Shown: one piece after another, positions 1 to 8,106 of the stretch | Layout of the letters: every line of letters begins with the position of its first letter | Position numbering within the stretch: position 1 is the stretch's first letter | DNA from: Thermoguttaceae bacterium | GTDB taxonomy: Bacteria; Planctomycetota; Planctomycetia; Pirellulales; Thermoguttaceae | Length of the DNA: 52,807 nt | Direction of reading: 5' to 3' | Assembly (NCBI GenBank): GCA_017441605.1 | Contig: JAFRXD010000096.1 | Span: forward strand, 1-52,807 | Position numbers and translations under genes: made by a program | Notes under the pieces: generated by a model | What the model was told of the DNA's origin: nothing | Database searches by the model: none | What the model saw: only the letters and a program-made list of their open reading frames with translations

Positions 1-34
1 CCGGTTTTACCCATTTAGGAGGTCTCCTATATAC

Positions 35-73
35 AAGGGGAAGTTGTGCTGGACTCGCGTCCGAGTACCCCTT
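35..73. repeat. Nested inverted repeat near the left edge
   Basis: AAGGGG at 35-40 pairs with CCCCTT at 68-73, and inside it ACTCG at 53-57 pairs with CGAGT at 62-66. The arrangement would fold as a two-part hairpin in RNA or single-stranded DNA. It lies in a gene-free stretch (1-563), so it could be the end of a transcript from the left of the window or a small structured element. No U-tract follows, so it is not a classical terminator. Confidence 0.3.
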
Positions 74-255
74 ATACGCAACAAGCGACTTGAACATTGC
101 GCAAAATTTCGTGTTTTTCAAAAGATTTTTTCAACAACGCCGTCAAGAATAAAAGACAGAACGAGGTTTATCCTGTCGATTCGTCAATAACGCGCTTGTT
201 TGTCGCGAAACCTTTTGATTGTCAAATCAAGCATCGTTCGCGATCGATCCGAAAC

Positions 256-275
256 ATCCTATCCTATCCTATCCT
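256..275. repeat. Four tandem ATCCT units
   Basis: The pentamer ATCCT is repeated four times without interruption. It lies in the AT-rich non-coding region upstream of the first gene. Apart from this repeat, a nearby inverted repeat and the promoter at 442-469, I see nothing convincing between 1 and 563. The 68-residue reading frame at 97-303 has no ribosome binding site or protein-like composition. Confidence 0.7.
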
Positions 276-441
276 ATTAACACGAATGCTTTATCATTCG
301 TAAATCTTTTATTAGCACTATGTAACTCAACAAATTTATATCACCACAAGATTTAAGTCGCGATAACTTGACATTCATTTTATATTGCCAGAGCAAAATC
401 ACTGTTTTTACAACATTTTTAAAAAATTTTTTAAAAAACTG

Positions 442-469
442 TTGACACGATTTTGGAACGGACTACAAT
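442..469 (+). promoter_or_regulatory. Sigma-70-type promoter of the secreted protein gene
   Basis: TTGACA (442-447) and TACAAT (464-469) are separated by 16 bases. An A/T-tract resembling an UP element lies directly upstream at about 411-440. The start codon at 564 lies about 90 bases further on, so the transcript has a substantial 5' leader. The match to consensus is one of the best in the window. Confidence 0.75.
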
Positions 470-563
470 GAGAAATAGTGCTGAGCTGAAGTTAGGCGAT
501 TCAGCGCGGTATTCGACCCGTTACGTTTTTCCATAACCCTCTGGACAAATATGGAGACTCACA

Positions 564-2096
564 ATGAGTTCGAATAAGAAACTTCGATTGTATTTGGAAC
601 ATCTCGAGGATCGGAACCTTCTTTCCGTCGCCCCCTATGGCGCGGACAATTCGGTGGAAACTGACGTTTGCTCTGCGGAAACTACTTTCGAAACCGCCGT
701 TCTTACGTCCGCCGAAAACAACAACGATGTGATTATCGATCAACTTTTGAACGAAGTCGAGTCGGTGGCGATCGATAACGATTCATCTTCTTCTCCCGAG
801 GAATCGTCGCTTAACAACGGTTCAATTAGCGAGGCGTTCGCTTCGGATATCGATTTCGAAATGATTGAAATTTCCACTGGCGTTGTTCGTCAAGTGGTAA
901 CCTATTCGAGCGACACGGACGATATAACGGCTCTTGACTTCAATGACCCAACAAAATATTATCTCGACCTAGCGTCTCTTGGTTCGTTCGAAAACAATGG
1001 CGACGAGCCAAATCGAAGCGGGGGTAGCGGGGGTGGTCAAGTTGAGCCGGGAACCCCCACGATAACGTCCGATTCTTCCGATCTTGACGAGGCGGGAGGG
1101 TACAGTTTAAACGGTGGGGCGACTTCATATTTCGTCTTCACCGTCCCCGATGTTCCCGCAGGCTACCAAGGTTTCATCGAAATTACGGGAACGGCGATCA
1201 TCGGAAGCGATTTCTTCATCAACGAAGGAACTTCGCCCGCTTCCGCTCCTCTTGCCATTATTCCTGGTTCCAATAATACTACCAGAATTGCCGTCTCGGG
1301 TGGAACCAGTATGTGCGTCTTCCCCGCCGCCGACAACATTGTCGAGCCAACCGAAACGATTGAAATAGCTTTCGGGCTAACTCAAAACAGTGGAGGAACC
1401 TCAATTGGCGGTTCCATATCGGCGACAATTGCCGACGCTCCGCACCCGTTGTACACATACGTTCTCACCGACCTAGATTATCAATACCGGAACTCTTGGT
1501 CGTCAAGTCGCCCTGCGGAAGAAGGCGATGAATGGTCTTGGCAAGATTTCGTCGGTTATTACTATCGTTCAGATCCGAATCCCCTTGGCGATTCTCCCGA
1601 AGACGGAGACTGCGTAAGTCTCAATGATAACGGTCTACTCGACGATTACCGTCGAGCAATGTTCGAGGGAGATAATCTCGTAAATTGGAGCAATTTCGAA
1701 GATAACCTGTTTGAAGGCATTGCTTCAAACTTACTTGATGGAGAAAGAGTTGTCGTACCGCCAAGCGCCAACGTTAATCGAGACGTTACCACTTCCCTAG
1801 ATCCCTCAAATAATTTGTTTGTGTACGGCAACGGGAGTACCAACGTAACCGCCGCAGTCTACGCCAGCCTTCAATCGCGAACCGAAACTTACGATAGCAT
1901 TGGCGTCTTGACGATCACGGAGAGTTATATCTTCAACGTTGACTATTTCTGTTCCATTCGCGACAAATTTGAGGATCCCCTCGACTTGGGATTTGAGGTT
2001 CTAGGCAGTCCATATTGGCTAACGGGCGAATGGACGGAACACGCCACCTATCAAATCACTTTGACTTATGAAAGAGTCGAAGTACCAAATCAGTGA
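564..2096 (+). CDS. Secreted protein with planctomycete LExLExRxLLS-type N-terminus and Calx-beta-like domain
   Basis: Residues 12-21 read LEHLEDRNLL. This resembles the short motif found at the N-terminus of many large exported planctomycete proteins, where it is thought to act as a sorting or processing signal. The next 130 residues are acidic and Ser/Asn-rich, followed by a Gly-rich linker (near 150-160). Residues ~165-290 resemble a Calx-beta-type beta-sandwich, with the hallmark NIVEPTETIEIAF. The C-terminal ~210 residues are aromatic and acidic and I do not recognise them. ATG 564 is supported by GGAG 9-12 bases upstream. The gene is lower in GC than most of the window and is preceded by a strong promoter. 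Role inferred only: cell-surface or extracellular protein. Confidence 0.7.
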   Translation: MSSNKKLRLYLEHLEDRNLLSVAPYGADNSVETDVCSAETTFETAVLTSAENNNDVIIDQLLNEVESVAIDNDSSSSPEESSLNNGSISEAFASDIDFEMIEISTGVVRQVVTYSSDTDDITALDFNDPTKYYLDLASLGSFENNGDEPNRSGGSGGGQVEPGTPTITSDSSDLDEAGGYSLNGGATSYFVFTVPDVPAGYQGFIEITGTAIIGSDFFINEGTSPASAPLAIIPGSNNTTRIAVSGGTSMCVFPAADNIVEPTETIEIAFGLTQNSGGTSIGGSISATIADAPHPLYTYVLTDLDYQYRNSWSSSRPAEEGDEWSWQDFVGYYYRSDPNPLGDSPEDGDCVSLNDNGLLDDYRRAMFEGDNLVNWSNFEDNLFEGIASNLLDGERVVVPPSANVNRDVTTSLDPSNNLFVYGNGSTNVTAAVYASLQSRTETYDSIGVLTITESYIFNVDYFCSIRDKFEDPLDLGFEVLGSPYWLTGEWTEHATYQITLTYERVEVPNQ

Positions 2097-2277
2097 TTTG
2101 TTCCGTTCTCTAAGTTTTTCGCGCGAAGGTCTGCCAAAATACCAACGATATTGAGACCTTCGTCCTAACGTAGAAAGAATTCAACAATCGATTTGCCAAA
2201 CGTTCTCAAATGGTTGGGGACGTTTGGCTCGATTTGTAGAATGATAAAAGCTATTTTTTTGATTAAGGAATTATATA

Positions 2278-3300
2278 ATGACAAAAGAAGTAGATTGTGA
2301 ATCGGACAAGAATGTCAAAACAAAACCTCCAATCAGTTTTCCCAAGCGTTTTTGGAAAGGCTTCGTTTTTCTTTTGTTGTCATTTGTGTTGTTAGTCGGT
2401 TTATCAACGCTTTTTATTGTGGGACGTATTTGGTTTAAAGTCAATGAAGCCAAACCGAAAGACGTTGCCCGCGAAAAAATCGACGACACGAACGCTTATT
2501 ACAGTTATCGACATAATAGCGGTTTGAACGACGACTTTATTGATCGCTCCAAACCCACCGCGCTCATTTTTAGCGGTTCTTCCATCAGCGACGAGGACAT
2601 TGCAAAACTAGAGGACCGCGAAGACATCGCCGCCATCTATCTTATCGATTGTCCGAGCATTACGGACGCGTGTCTCGATTCTCTATCGCGAATTCCCAAC
2701 TTGCGCAGAATCGCTTTGTGTTCCTGCTCTCAAATTCAAACCCCCGATTTTTCAAAACTAGCGGTTCTGAACGACCTACAAAGGTTGTGCGTTCGCAACT
2801 GTTCCGACCTAATGGACGAATCGGTTCAAAAAATCGCGGAACTGAGCTCGCTCAAAATTTTGCGTCTGACGGGCTGTTCTCAACTAACGGAAAAGGGAAT
2901 TCTCCCTCTCGCGTCTCTTCCGCTAGTGGAATTCGCGCCTCCCGAGTGTCTTCTCAAAGACGAAACGATTTCAAATATAACAAGGTTTGAAGAGTTGCGC
3001 GAGTTAATCGTGGCAGGGGCGCAGGGGGAAGAACTTCCCCTAACCGACGCCGGGATTATGGAATTGGCTTCGATGAAGAAACTGCGGGGGATTAGAATTG
3101 ACAACTGTCCCAACGTCTCGGAAGACGCGTTAAAGGACCTTTGCAAAAAGGTCAATGATAAAAGGTCGGCGATCTACGATTGGGAACTTCAAATCGCGTC
3201 TTGGGACGGTTCCCTCTCTATTCCGGAGGGAGTCAAAGTGGGAACTTACGACAGTTCGGCATATTTTCCACCCAACGTCTACGAAAAGTTAGAGCGTTAA
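2278..3300 (+). CDS. Membrane-anchored leucine-rich-repeat protein (copy A)
   Basis: 340 residues. A short basic N-terminus is followed by one transmembrane helix (~28-49) and then a domain of cysteine-containing leucine-rich repeats such as LKILRLTGCSQLTEKGI, resembling AMN1/F-box-type LRRs. It is a clear paralogue of the minus-strand protein at 4642-5739. Identity peaks in a non-repeat stretch around SLPLVEFAPPECLLKDETIS, which suggests this segment is under functional constraint. AAGGA precedes ATG 2278. The glycosyltransferase gene begins 4 bases after the stop, so the two are probably co-transcribed. Function is unknown; a scaffold or binding protein facing the periplasm is the natural inference. 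Confidence 0.75.
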   Translation: MTKEVDCESDKNVKTKPPISFPKRFWKGFVFLLLSFVLLVGLSTLFIVGRIWFKVNEAKPKDVAREKIDDTNAYYSYRHNSGLNDDFIDRSKPTALIFSGSSISDEDIAKLEDREDIAAIYLIDCPSITDACLDSLSRIPNLRRIALCSCSQIQTPDFSKLAVLNDLQRLCVRNCSDLMDESVQKIAELSSLKILRLTGCSQLTEKGILPLASLPLVEFAPPECLLKDETISNITRFEELRELIVAGAQGEELPLTDAGIMELASMKKLRGIRIDNCPNVSEDALKDLCKKVNDKRSAIYDWELQIASWDGSLSIPEGVKVGTYDSSAYFPPNVYEKLER

Positions 3301-3304
3301 ACAG

Positions 3305-4552
3305 ATGAAAAAGATACTTTTTTCATCGTACCACAATTATCTCGACCAAGGGAGCGGCGCGGCGATTTCCGCGCGCTCCCTTCTTCTCGATTTGGTCGGA
3401 AAAGGTTGGAGCGCGCGAACGATAACCGGTTCTTTTTTTGACGACCCTCGATTTGCGAGAGGCGATTTCTACGCGACCCTGAAAAAACGCGGACTTCTCG
3501 TCGACGCGAAAAGAACGACAGCGCGGGTCAACGATCAAAAAGTCGACTTCGATTTGCTTCAGTTTGACGACTTCGGGGTTTCGTCCAAGGTCTTTCTCGC
3601 GCCCGACGCTTTCGCGCCTAATCGTCCCTGCAACTACATTTCGAGAGCGACGGGACTCGCTTTTCTAAAACTTTTCGTCGACGAAATTCGCGCGTTTCGA
3701 CCCGACTACTACCTGACTTACGGAGGGTATTGGGCGGCGCGATTGGCGGCTCGCGCGGCTCGGAGAGAAAACGTTAAAAACGTCTTTTACCTCTGCAACT
3801 TCGCGTACGACGACAAGGATTTGTTCAAAGAATTCGATTCGATTATTGTTCCCTCAGAATTTTCGCGAGCGTTTTACCAAAAGCGTCTCGGAATCGAGTC
3901 TCGCGTCGTTCCTTCCCTTATCGACGAGTCCAAAATCGTCGCGTCCCACAATACAGAGAAGTACTTGACGTTCGTTAATCCGGCGCTCGAAAAGGGGCTC
4001 TACTTCTTCGCTGGAATCGCGAGGGAACTGGCTAGAATTCGTCCGGACGTCCCGGTTCTCATTGTCGAAGGACGTTCTAAAATAACGTCTAGATCCTATT
4101 TAGAGGTCGCGGGAATGTTGCCAAACGTTTCCGTAATGAACGTCTCGCTCGACCCGAGAAATATCTATTCTCAAACGCGAGTTCTCCTCGTTCCGTCGCT
4201 CTGGCGCGAGTCTTTTGGTCGTGTTGTCGTCGAGGCGGCGATGAACGGGATCCCCGTCGTTTGCTCGGATCGAGGAGCGCTTCCCGAGGTCGCGACGGAC
4301 AAGAGTTGCGTCCTCTCGATCCCGAGTCGATTTACTCCAAACTCGCAAATTGTTCCCGATCAAGAGGAAGTCGCCCCTTGGGTGGAAAAAATTATTGAAT
4401 TGTGGGACAATCAAGAACTTAGACGCGAAATTGGAAGAAGATCACGCATCGCTTCGCAACGGTTTAGAAGCGCGTCGGTATCGGAACAAACGGAGTCGTT
4501 CTTTCTAGAGCTCGCGGGGAAGTCGGACGCGCGCAAGAAACCGACGTTTTAA
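3305..4552 (+). CDS. Glycosyltransferase family 4 (GT-B fold)
   Basis: 415 residues. The C-terminal half has the family-4 donor-site signature SFGRVVVEAAMNGIPVV followed by SDRGALPEV (residues ~302-328), which in this family contacts the nucleotide-sugar donor. The N-terminal domain, with an early GSGAAISARSLLLDL segment, fits the acceptor-binding Rossmann fold. The sugar and acceptor cannot be read from sequence. The gene starts 4 bases after the LRR gene and is followed by a convergent LRR paralogue, so it may modify a surface polymer or glycoprotein connected with those membrane proteins. That link is inference. Confidence 0.8.
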   Translation: MKKILFSSYHNYLDQGSGAAISARSLLLDLVGKGWSARTITGSFFDDPRFARGDFYATLKKRGLLVDAKRTTARVNDQKVDFDLLQFDDFGVSSKVFLAPDAFAPNRPCNYISRATGLAFLKLFVDEIRAFRPDYYLTYGGYWAARLAARAARRENVKNVFYLCNFAYDDKDLFKEFDSIIVPSEFSRAFYQKRLGIESRVVPSLIDESKIVASHNTEKYLTFVNPALEKGLYFFAGIARELARIRPDVPVLIVEGRSKITSRSYLEVAGMLPNVSVMNVSLDPRNIYSQTRVLLVPSLWRESFGRVVVEAAMNGIPVVCSDRGALPEVATDKSCVLSIPSRFTPNSQIVPDQEEVAPWVEKIIELWDNQELRREIGRRSRIASQRFRSASVSEQTESFFLELAGKSDARKKPTF

Positions 4553-4576
4553 CGGAAACAAACGAACGGAGTAATT

Positions 4577-4601
4577 CGCGTCGATCGCGCGGATCGACGC
4601 G
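4577..4601. terminator. Perfect 10-bp hairpin between convergent genes
   Basis: CGCGTCGATC (4577-4586) and GATCGACGCG (4592-4601) form a perfect stem with a 5-base loop. It lies between the convergent glycosyltransferase and LRR genes. There is no U-tract on either side, so it may be a transcript-end stabiliser or a Rho-assisted end and not an intrinsic terminator. Confidence 0.4.
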
Positions 4602-4641
4602 AGCCCCAAATCGCAAAGGTTCGCGCCCCCGAACGACGCGC

Positions 4642-5739
4642 TCAGCGCAAGTCGATGATCTTGACCTCGTTGACGTCGATCTCGCTCGGCAAATTCGGAC
4701 GTCTCGGAGGCAAAGCCGACAAATCGGCACGACGGTCGTAGGTTCCAATGCGACCAGATCTGGGATTCCGGATCGTCGGCTCGGTCGCGACCAATTCGTA
4801 CTCCAACTCCCAGTCGTAAATCGAAGAGCGCTTCGCGTTCGCCGCCGCGCAGAGCTCTTTTAACGCGGTTTCCGAGACGTTCGGGCAATTCTCGACCCTT
4901 ACGCCTCTGAGCTTCCTCATACTCCCGAGGGCGGCAATCCCGGAGTCGGTAAGGGGCAACTTCTCGCCGCGCTTTCCGGCGATCACGAGATCGCGGAGAC
5001 GCTCAAATCGGGTTATTCCGGAAATCGTCTCGTCTTTCAAAAGACACTCCGGAGGCGCGAACTCCATCAGCGGAAGAGACGCCAAGGGCAGAACCCCCTT
5101 CTCCGTCAACTGATCGCAACCGGTCATTTGCAGGATTTTAAGGGAGCGAATCTTCGCGATTTTGCGCGCCGACTTATCGGTCAACTTTGGGCAGTTCCGA
5201 ACGCTCAGGCGCTTCAAATCGAGTCGCGAAAACTTCGAGAAGTCGGGGTTTTCGAGCCTCGGGCAACCGTCGAGCACGAGGCGGCGCAAATTCGGAAGGC
5301 TAGCGAGCAGTTCGACCCCGGCGTCGGTGATATTTTGGCATTGGACCAAGTAAACCGCCGCGACGTCCTCGCGATTTACCAAACTCTTGAGGTCGGCGTC
5401 GGTAACGAAGGCGCGCTGAAAGACGATCGCCTTGCGATTGGAAAGCTCCTTCCAATGGCTCGTTTCCCCTTCGATAAACGCGTAATCGCGGTCGTTGTCG
5501 TCGATCGTTTCGTAAGCTGCGTCGAGCGGCTTGGCGACGCAAACCAAATAAACGAGCCGCCCCACCGCGAGCGTCGTCGCCAATCCGACCAGAAACAGGA
5601 GGAAACCGATTCCCCTGGCGCTCCATTTCCAGCAGACGCGCCCGAGGCTCGGCTTCTTTTTCGCGGCGCCCTCGGCTTCGGGGGTTATTTCGGTCGACGA
5701 ATTCGCGACGTCGGCTTTGTTTTCCAATTCATTCGTCAT
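4642..5739 (-). CDS. Membrane-anchored leucine-rich-repeat protein (copy B)
   Basis: 365 residues from ATG 5739. I preferred this over ATG 5757 because GAGGGGAC lies at the right distance upstream of 5739. One transmembrane helix (~42-66) follows an acidic N-terminus. The rest is LRR sequence with cysteine-containing repeats (NLRRLVLDGCPRLENPDF, LKILQMTGCDQLTEKGV). It is a paralogue of the protein at 2278-3300 in inverted orientation, sharing near-identical SLPLMEFAPPECLLKDETIS and a conserved SSIYDWELE near the end. It is about 25 residues longer, with a basic/proline-rich C-terminal tail. Its GC content is visibly higher than copy A, so the duplication is not recent or one copy has drifted. 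Confidence 0.75.
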   Translation of the reverse strand: MTNELENKADVANSSTEITPEAEGAAKKKPSLGRVCWKWSARGIGFLLFLVGLATTLAVGRLVYLVCVAKPLDAAYETIDDNDRDYAFIEGETSHWKELSNRKAIVFQRAFVTDADLKSLVNREDVAAVYLVQCQNITDAGVELLASLPNLRRLVLDGCPRLENPDFSKFSRLDLKRLSVRNCPKLTDKSARKIAKIRSLKILQMTGCDQLTEKGVLPLASLPLMEFAPPECLLKDETISGITRFERLRDLVIAGKRGEKLPLTDSGIAALGSMRKLRGVRVENCPNVSETALKELCAAANAKRSSIYDWELEYELVATEPTIRNPRSGRIGTYDRRADLSALPPRRPNLPSEIDVNEVKIIDLR

Positions 5740-5829
5740 TGCAAAGTCCCCTCTCATTTTTGAGCAAGTTCTCTTCCGGCGACCAAAATCGCCCGTTTGG
5801 CGCCAAACGGGCGCAACGTCTCGTTCGTC

Positions 5830-5976
5830 TCAACGGTATCTGAAAAACGCGAGCGCTCCGAGGAGCGCGAGCGTCGTCGTCCCGACGATAACCATCGCGT
5901 AATAGAAGATCCAAAACCCGATTTTAAAAAACGCTCCGATCGTCGAGCGAGTTTTCTTTGAAGAATCGTCGGGCAT
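5830..5976 (-). CDS. Small single-pass membrane protein, 48 residues
   Basis: Reading from ATG 5976: MPDDSSKKTRSTIGAFFKIG, then a hydrophobic helix of about 25 residues (WIFYYAMVIVGTTTLALLGA) and a short FFRYR tail. AGAGG about 8-12 bases upstream is a credible ribosome binding site. The gene lies 90 bases upstream of LRR copy B on the same strand, so the two may be co-transcribed. I do not recognise the family. Overlapping longer frames here have Arg-rich, non-protein-like composition and were discarded. Confidence 0.6.
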   Translation of the reverse strand: MPDDSSKKTRSTIGAFFKIGFWIFYYAMVIVGTTTLALLGALAFFRYR

Positions 5977-6190
5977 TGCGAAACCTCTGCGGCGACCGCT
6001 CGCGCGATCTCTCTCAAATCAACGTTTCGCCGCGATTATCAAGGTCGACGGCGAAGGGACGCGCCCCGGAACCCCATTGTACCGCAAGTTCGCGCGCGGT
6101 TCAATAGACCTCGAGCATTGAGTCCCAAAAATATTGAAATATTCCCTAAAAGGCCAACGATTCTCGGGGTTCTAGTCGTCTAAACCGAAA

Positions 6191-6224
6191 CAAAAAACGC
6201 CCCCGGCTCGGAGCCGAGGGCGCC
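6191..6224 (-). terminator. Intrinsic terminator of the GH20 gene
   Basis: Read on the minus strand, a GC-rich stem (positions ~6198-6223, with one mismatch in 11 pairs) is followed by a run of six T (6192-6197 complement). It lies about 75 bases after the GH20 stop codon. The remaining bases between 5977 and 6297 show no gene. Confidence 0.75.
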
Positions 6225-6297
6225 GTTTCTATTGTCGAAAAGCGAATCGATTTCAGGTCAAGCTCGCGTTAATGAATTCGACCGGCCATTCAACGCG

Positions 6298-7998
6298 CTA
6301 GTGGGGCACGTTGGTCTCGGGCGGAACTTGCCAATCGTGAATGCCGTTCGTTCGGTAATCCTTGGTCTCCGAGTCGCGAAGCGCTTGGCGAAGGTGGCGA
6401 TTAAACGCGTCGCCATAGGAAGATCCGCGATATCTGGTTCCCCAAGTCCAATTCGAGCCAACGACTAGAATATTGCGCATACCGTCCCCGTAGAAGGTGT
6501 GCCACGTCGTGCAGAGGATTCCGAACGCGCCCTTGTCGCGAACGTTGGCGGAGAGGCTGCGAATCCCCTCCAATTGATTCCAAGGACACGAGATCACGTC
6601 GAATCCGGCGTTCATAAAGTAGGTAGTCGTCGGCCATTCCTCGTTCTCTTTCGGTTTGCCGTACTGCCAATCGCAAATAAGAATATCTTTGGGGAGCTTA
6701 TCGATCAGCCCGCGCGTTTTCTGGTTCCCTCCGACGACGTACCCTTGGAAGTCTTTCGACTCGATCAGCATATCGTGCCACATCATAATCCGGCAATCGC
6801 GCTCTTTGAACAGATCGCGGAAATAGACGATCCAATCGGCGAGCGCGTCGACGTACCCGCCTTTGCGCCGCGAGAGAAAGCTCGTCCCGGCGGAATACGC
6901 CTCGTCGCAGCCGATATGGAAATAGCGGGGGCGATCGAACGTTTCGTAAAGTTCCAAGACGCATTTGGTAAGAAGCTCGCGCGTCGCGGGGTTGCGGACG
7001 TTCCAGGTCCATCCGTCCGGTTCAAAGAGCGGCTCCATTTCCGGGTGGAAGTCAAGAATCGTATGTTTCGCGGAGGCGCCGCGAGCGCCGGGGGCGTGCC
7101 CGAAGAGGTTCATTTGCGGAACGAGCTCGACCCCAAGGGTTTTGGCGAGCGCGACGAGCCTTCGAACCTCCGCTTTGTCGACGCGGAACTCGTCCCAGCA
7201 CAAGGCGTCGCTCGCCTCAAACGGGAAAACGCCCCAAAATTCGAGCACGATTACGTTGAATTTATAGTAGGCGGCGATTCGAATCGAGCGCTCGATCATA
7301 TCGAGCCGAGTCTCGGGGAACCAGCACAAATGCAGCCCGCGAAACGCCATTTTAGGCGCGTCCGAAATCTCGAACTCCGGGACGAAATAGCGCGAGGTCG
7401 CGATCGAATCGGTCGCGGAGAACGTCTCCGTTAGCTGGAGCAACGTCTTAAAGGCGTCGCGGAATCCCGATAAATCGGAGGCGGCGACGATAAGCGTCCC
7501 CGCCGACTCGTTCCGGCGCGCGATCGTCTCCTCGGGAGTCGCGTCTTTCGACTCGCTTTGATCGCGGACGCCGAGGCACTGGTAGCCGTTCGTTCGCTTG
7601 AAGAGGGCGTCGTCGCTCGCGAGCTTCTTGGCGAACTCGACCTCGTCGGTCGTTCGCGCGGGGTCGCTCTCGATCTCTTTCGTCAGTTCGTCGACCGATT
7701 TGAGGTCGAATTTAAGCTCGACGGCAAAGTCCTTCGAAGCGCGCGCGCGAACCTCTTCGAGCCCCGACTTAAACGCGTCGTCGAGCTCGGCGCCGTTCGG
7801 GAGAACGAGGGTGAGGCGGAGATTGTCGTTGAAGACGACGACGCCTCGACCGTAGCGAGTCTCGGTCGGGGCGGGGATCAATCGGGTATCGTAGACGGCG
7901 ACTTCGTTGGCGTCGGTCGGCTCGAAAGCGCGGATTTCCGAAGTCGCGAGGAGCGCCAAGGCGACAAAGGCCAGTAAGCCCAATAGCGTTTTTTTCAT
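6298..7998 (-). CDS. Glycoside hydrolase family 20 (beta-N-acetylhexosaminidase type), secreted
   Basis: 566 residues from ATG 7998, chosen because it gives a clean signal peptide (MKKTLLGLLAFVALALLATS) ending near EIRA; upstream in-frame codons add a non-signal extension. An N-terminal GH20b-like domain precedes a TIM barrel. FHIGCDEAY at ~360-368 carries the adjacent Asp-Glu pair that in GH20 enzymes polarises the 2-acetamido group and acts as general acid. Expected reaction: release of terminal GlcNAc or GalNAc from glycans in the periplasm or outside. An intrinsic terminator follows. A second exported enzyme gene lies upstream on the same strand about 110 bases away. Confidence 0.85.
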   Translation of the reverse strand: MKKTLLGLLAFVALALLATSEIRAFEPTDANEVAVYDTRLIPAPTETRYGRGVVVFNDNLRLTLVLPNGAELDDAFKSGLEEVRARASKDFAVELKFDLKSVDELTKEIESDPARTTDEVEFAKKLASDDALFKRTNGYQCLGVRDQSESKDATPEETIARRNESAGTLIVAASDLSGFRDAFKTLLQLTETFSATDSIATSRYFVPEFEISDAPKMAFRGLHLCWFPETRLDMIERSIRIAAYYKFNVIVLEFWGVFPFEASDALCWDEFRVDKAEVRRLVALAKTLGVELVPQMNLFGHAPGARGASAKHTILDFHPEMEPLFEPDGWTWNVRNPATRELLTKCVLELYETFDRPRYFHIGCDEAYSAGTSFLSRRKGGYVDALADWIVYFRDLFKERDCRIMMWHDMLIESKDFQGYVVGGNQKTRGLIDKLPKDILICDWQYGKPKENEEWPTTTYFMNAGFDVISCPWNQLEGIRSLSANVRDKGAFGILCTTWHTFYGDGMRNILVVGSNWTWGTRYRGSSYGDAFNRHLRQALRDSETKDYRTNGIHDWQVPPETNVPH

Positions 7999-8106
7999 AT
8001 CTTGTCTTTCTTCTTTGCTTTGCGTTGCGCCGGTTGTCAAACAAACGATCTTATCCGTCGGGACTCGGAGCGCGGCGGCTTGTCCCGACGTTCGCGGGAA
8101 AAACGC

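Noticed and set aside
256..275. ATCCT tandem units as a CRISPR-like or origin-like array
   Set aside because: Only four pentamers, no spacers and no DnaA-box pattern nearby.
97..303. 68-residue plus-strand frame in the left non-coding stretch
   Set aside because: No ribosome binding site, composition not protein-like, and it runs through the ATCCT tandem repeat.
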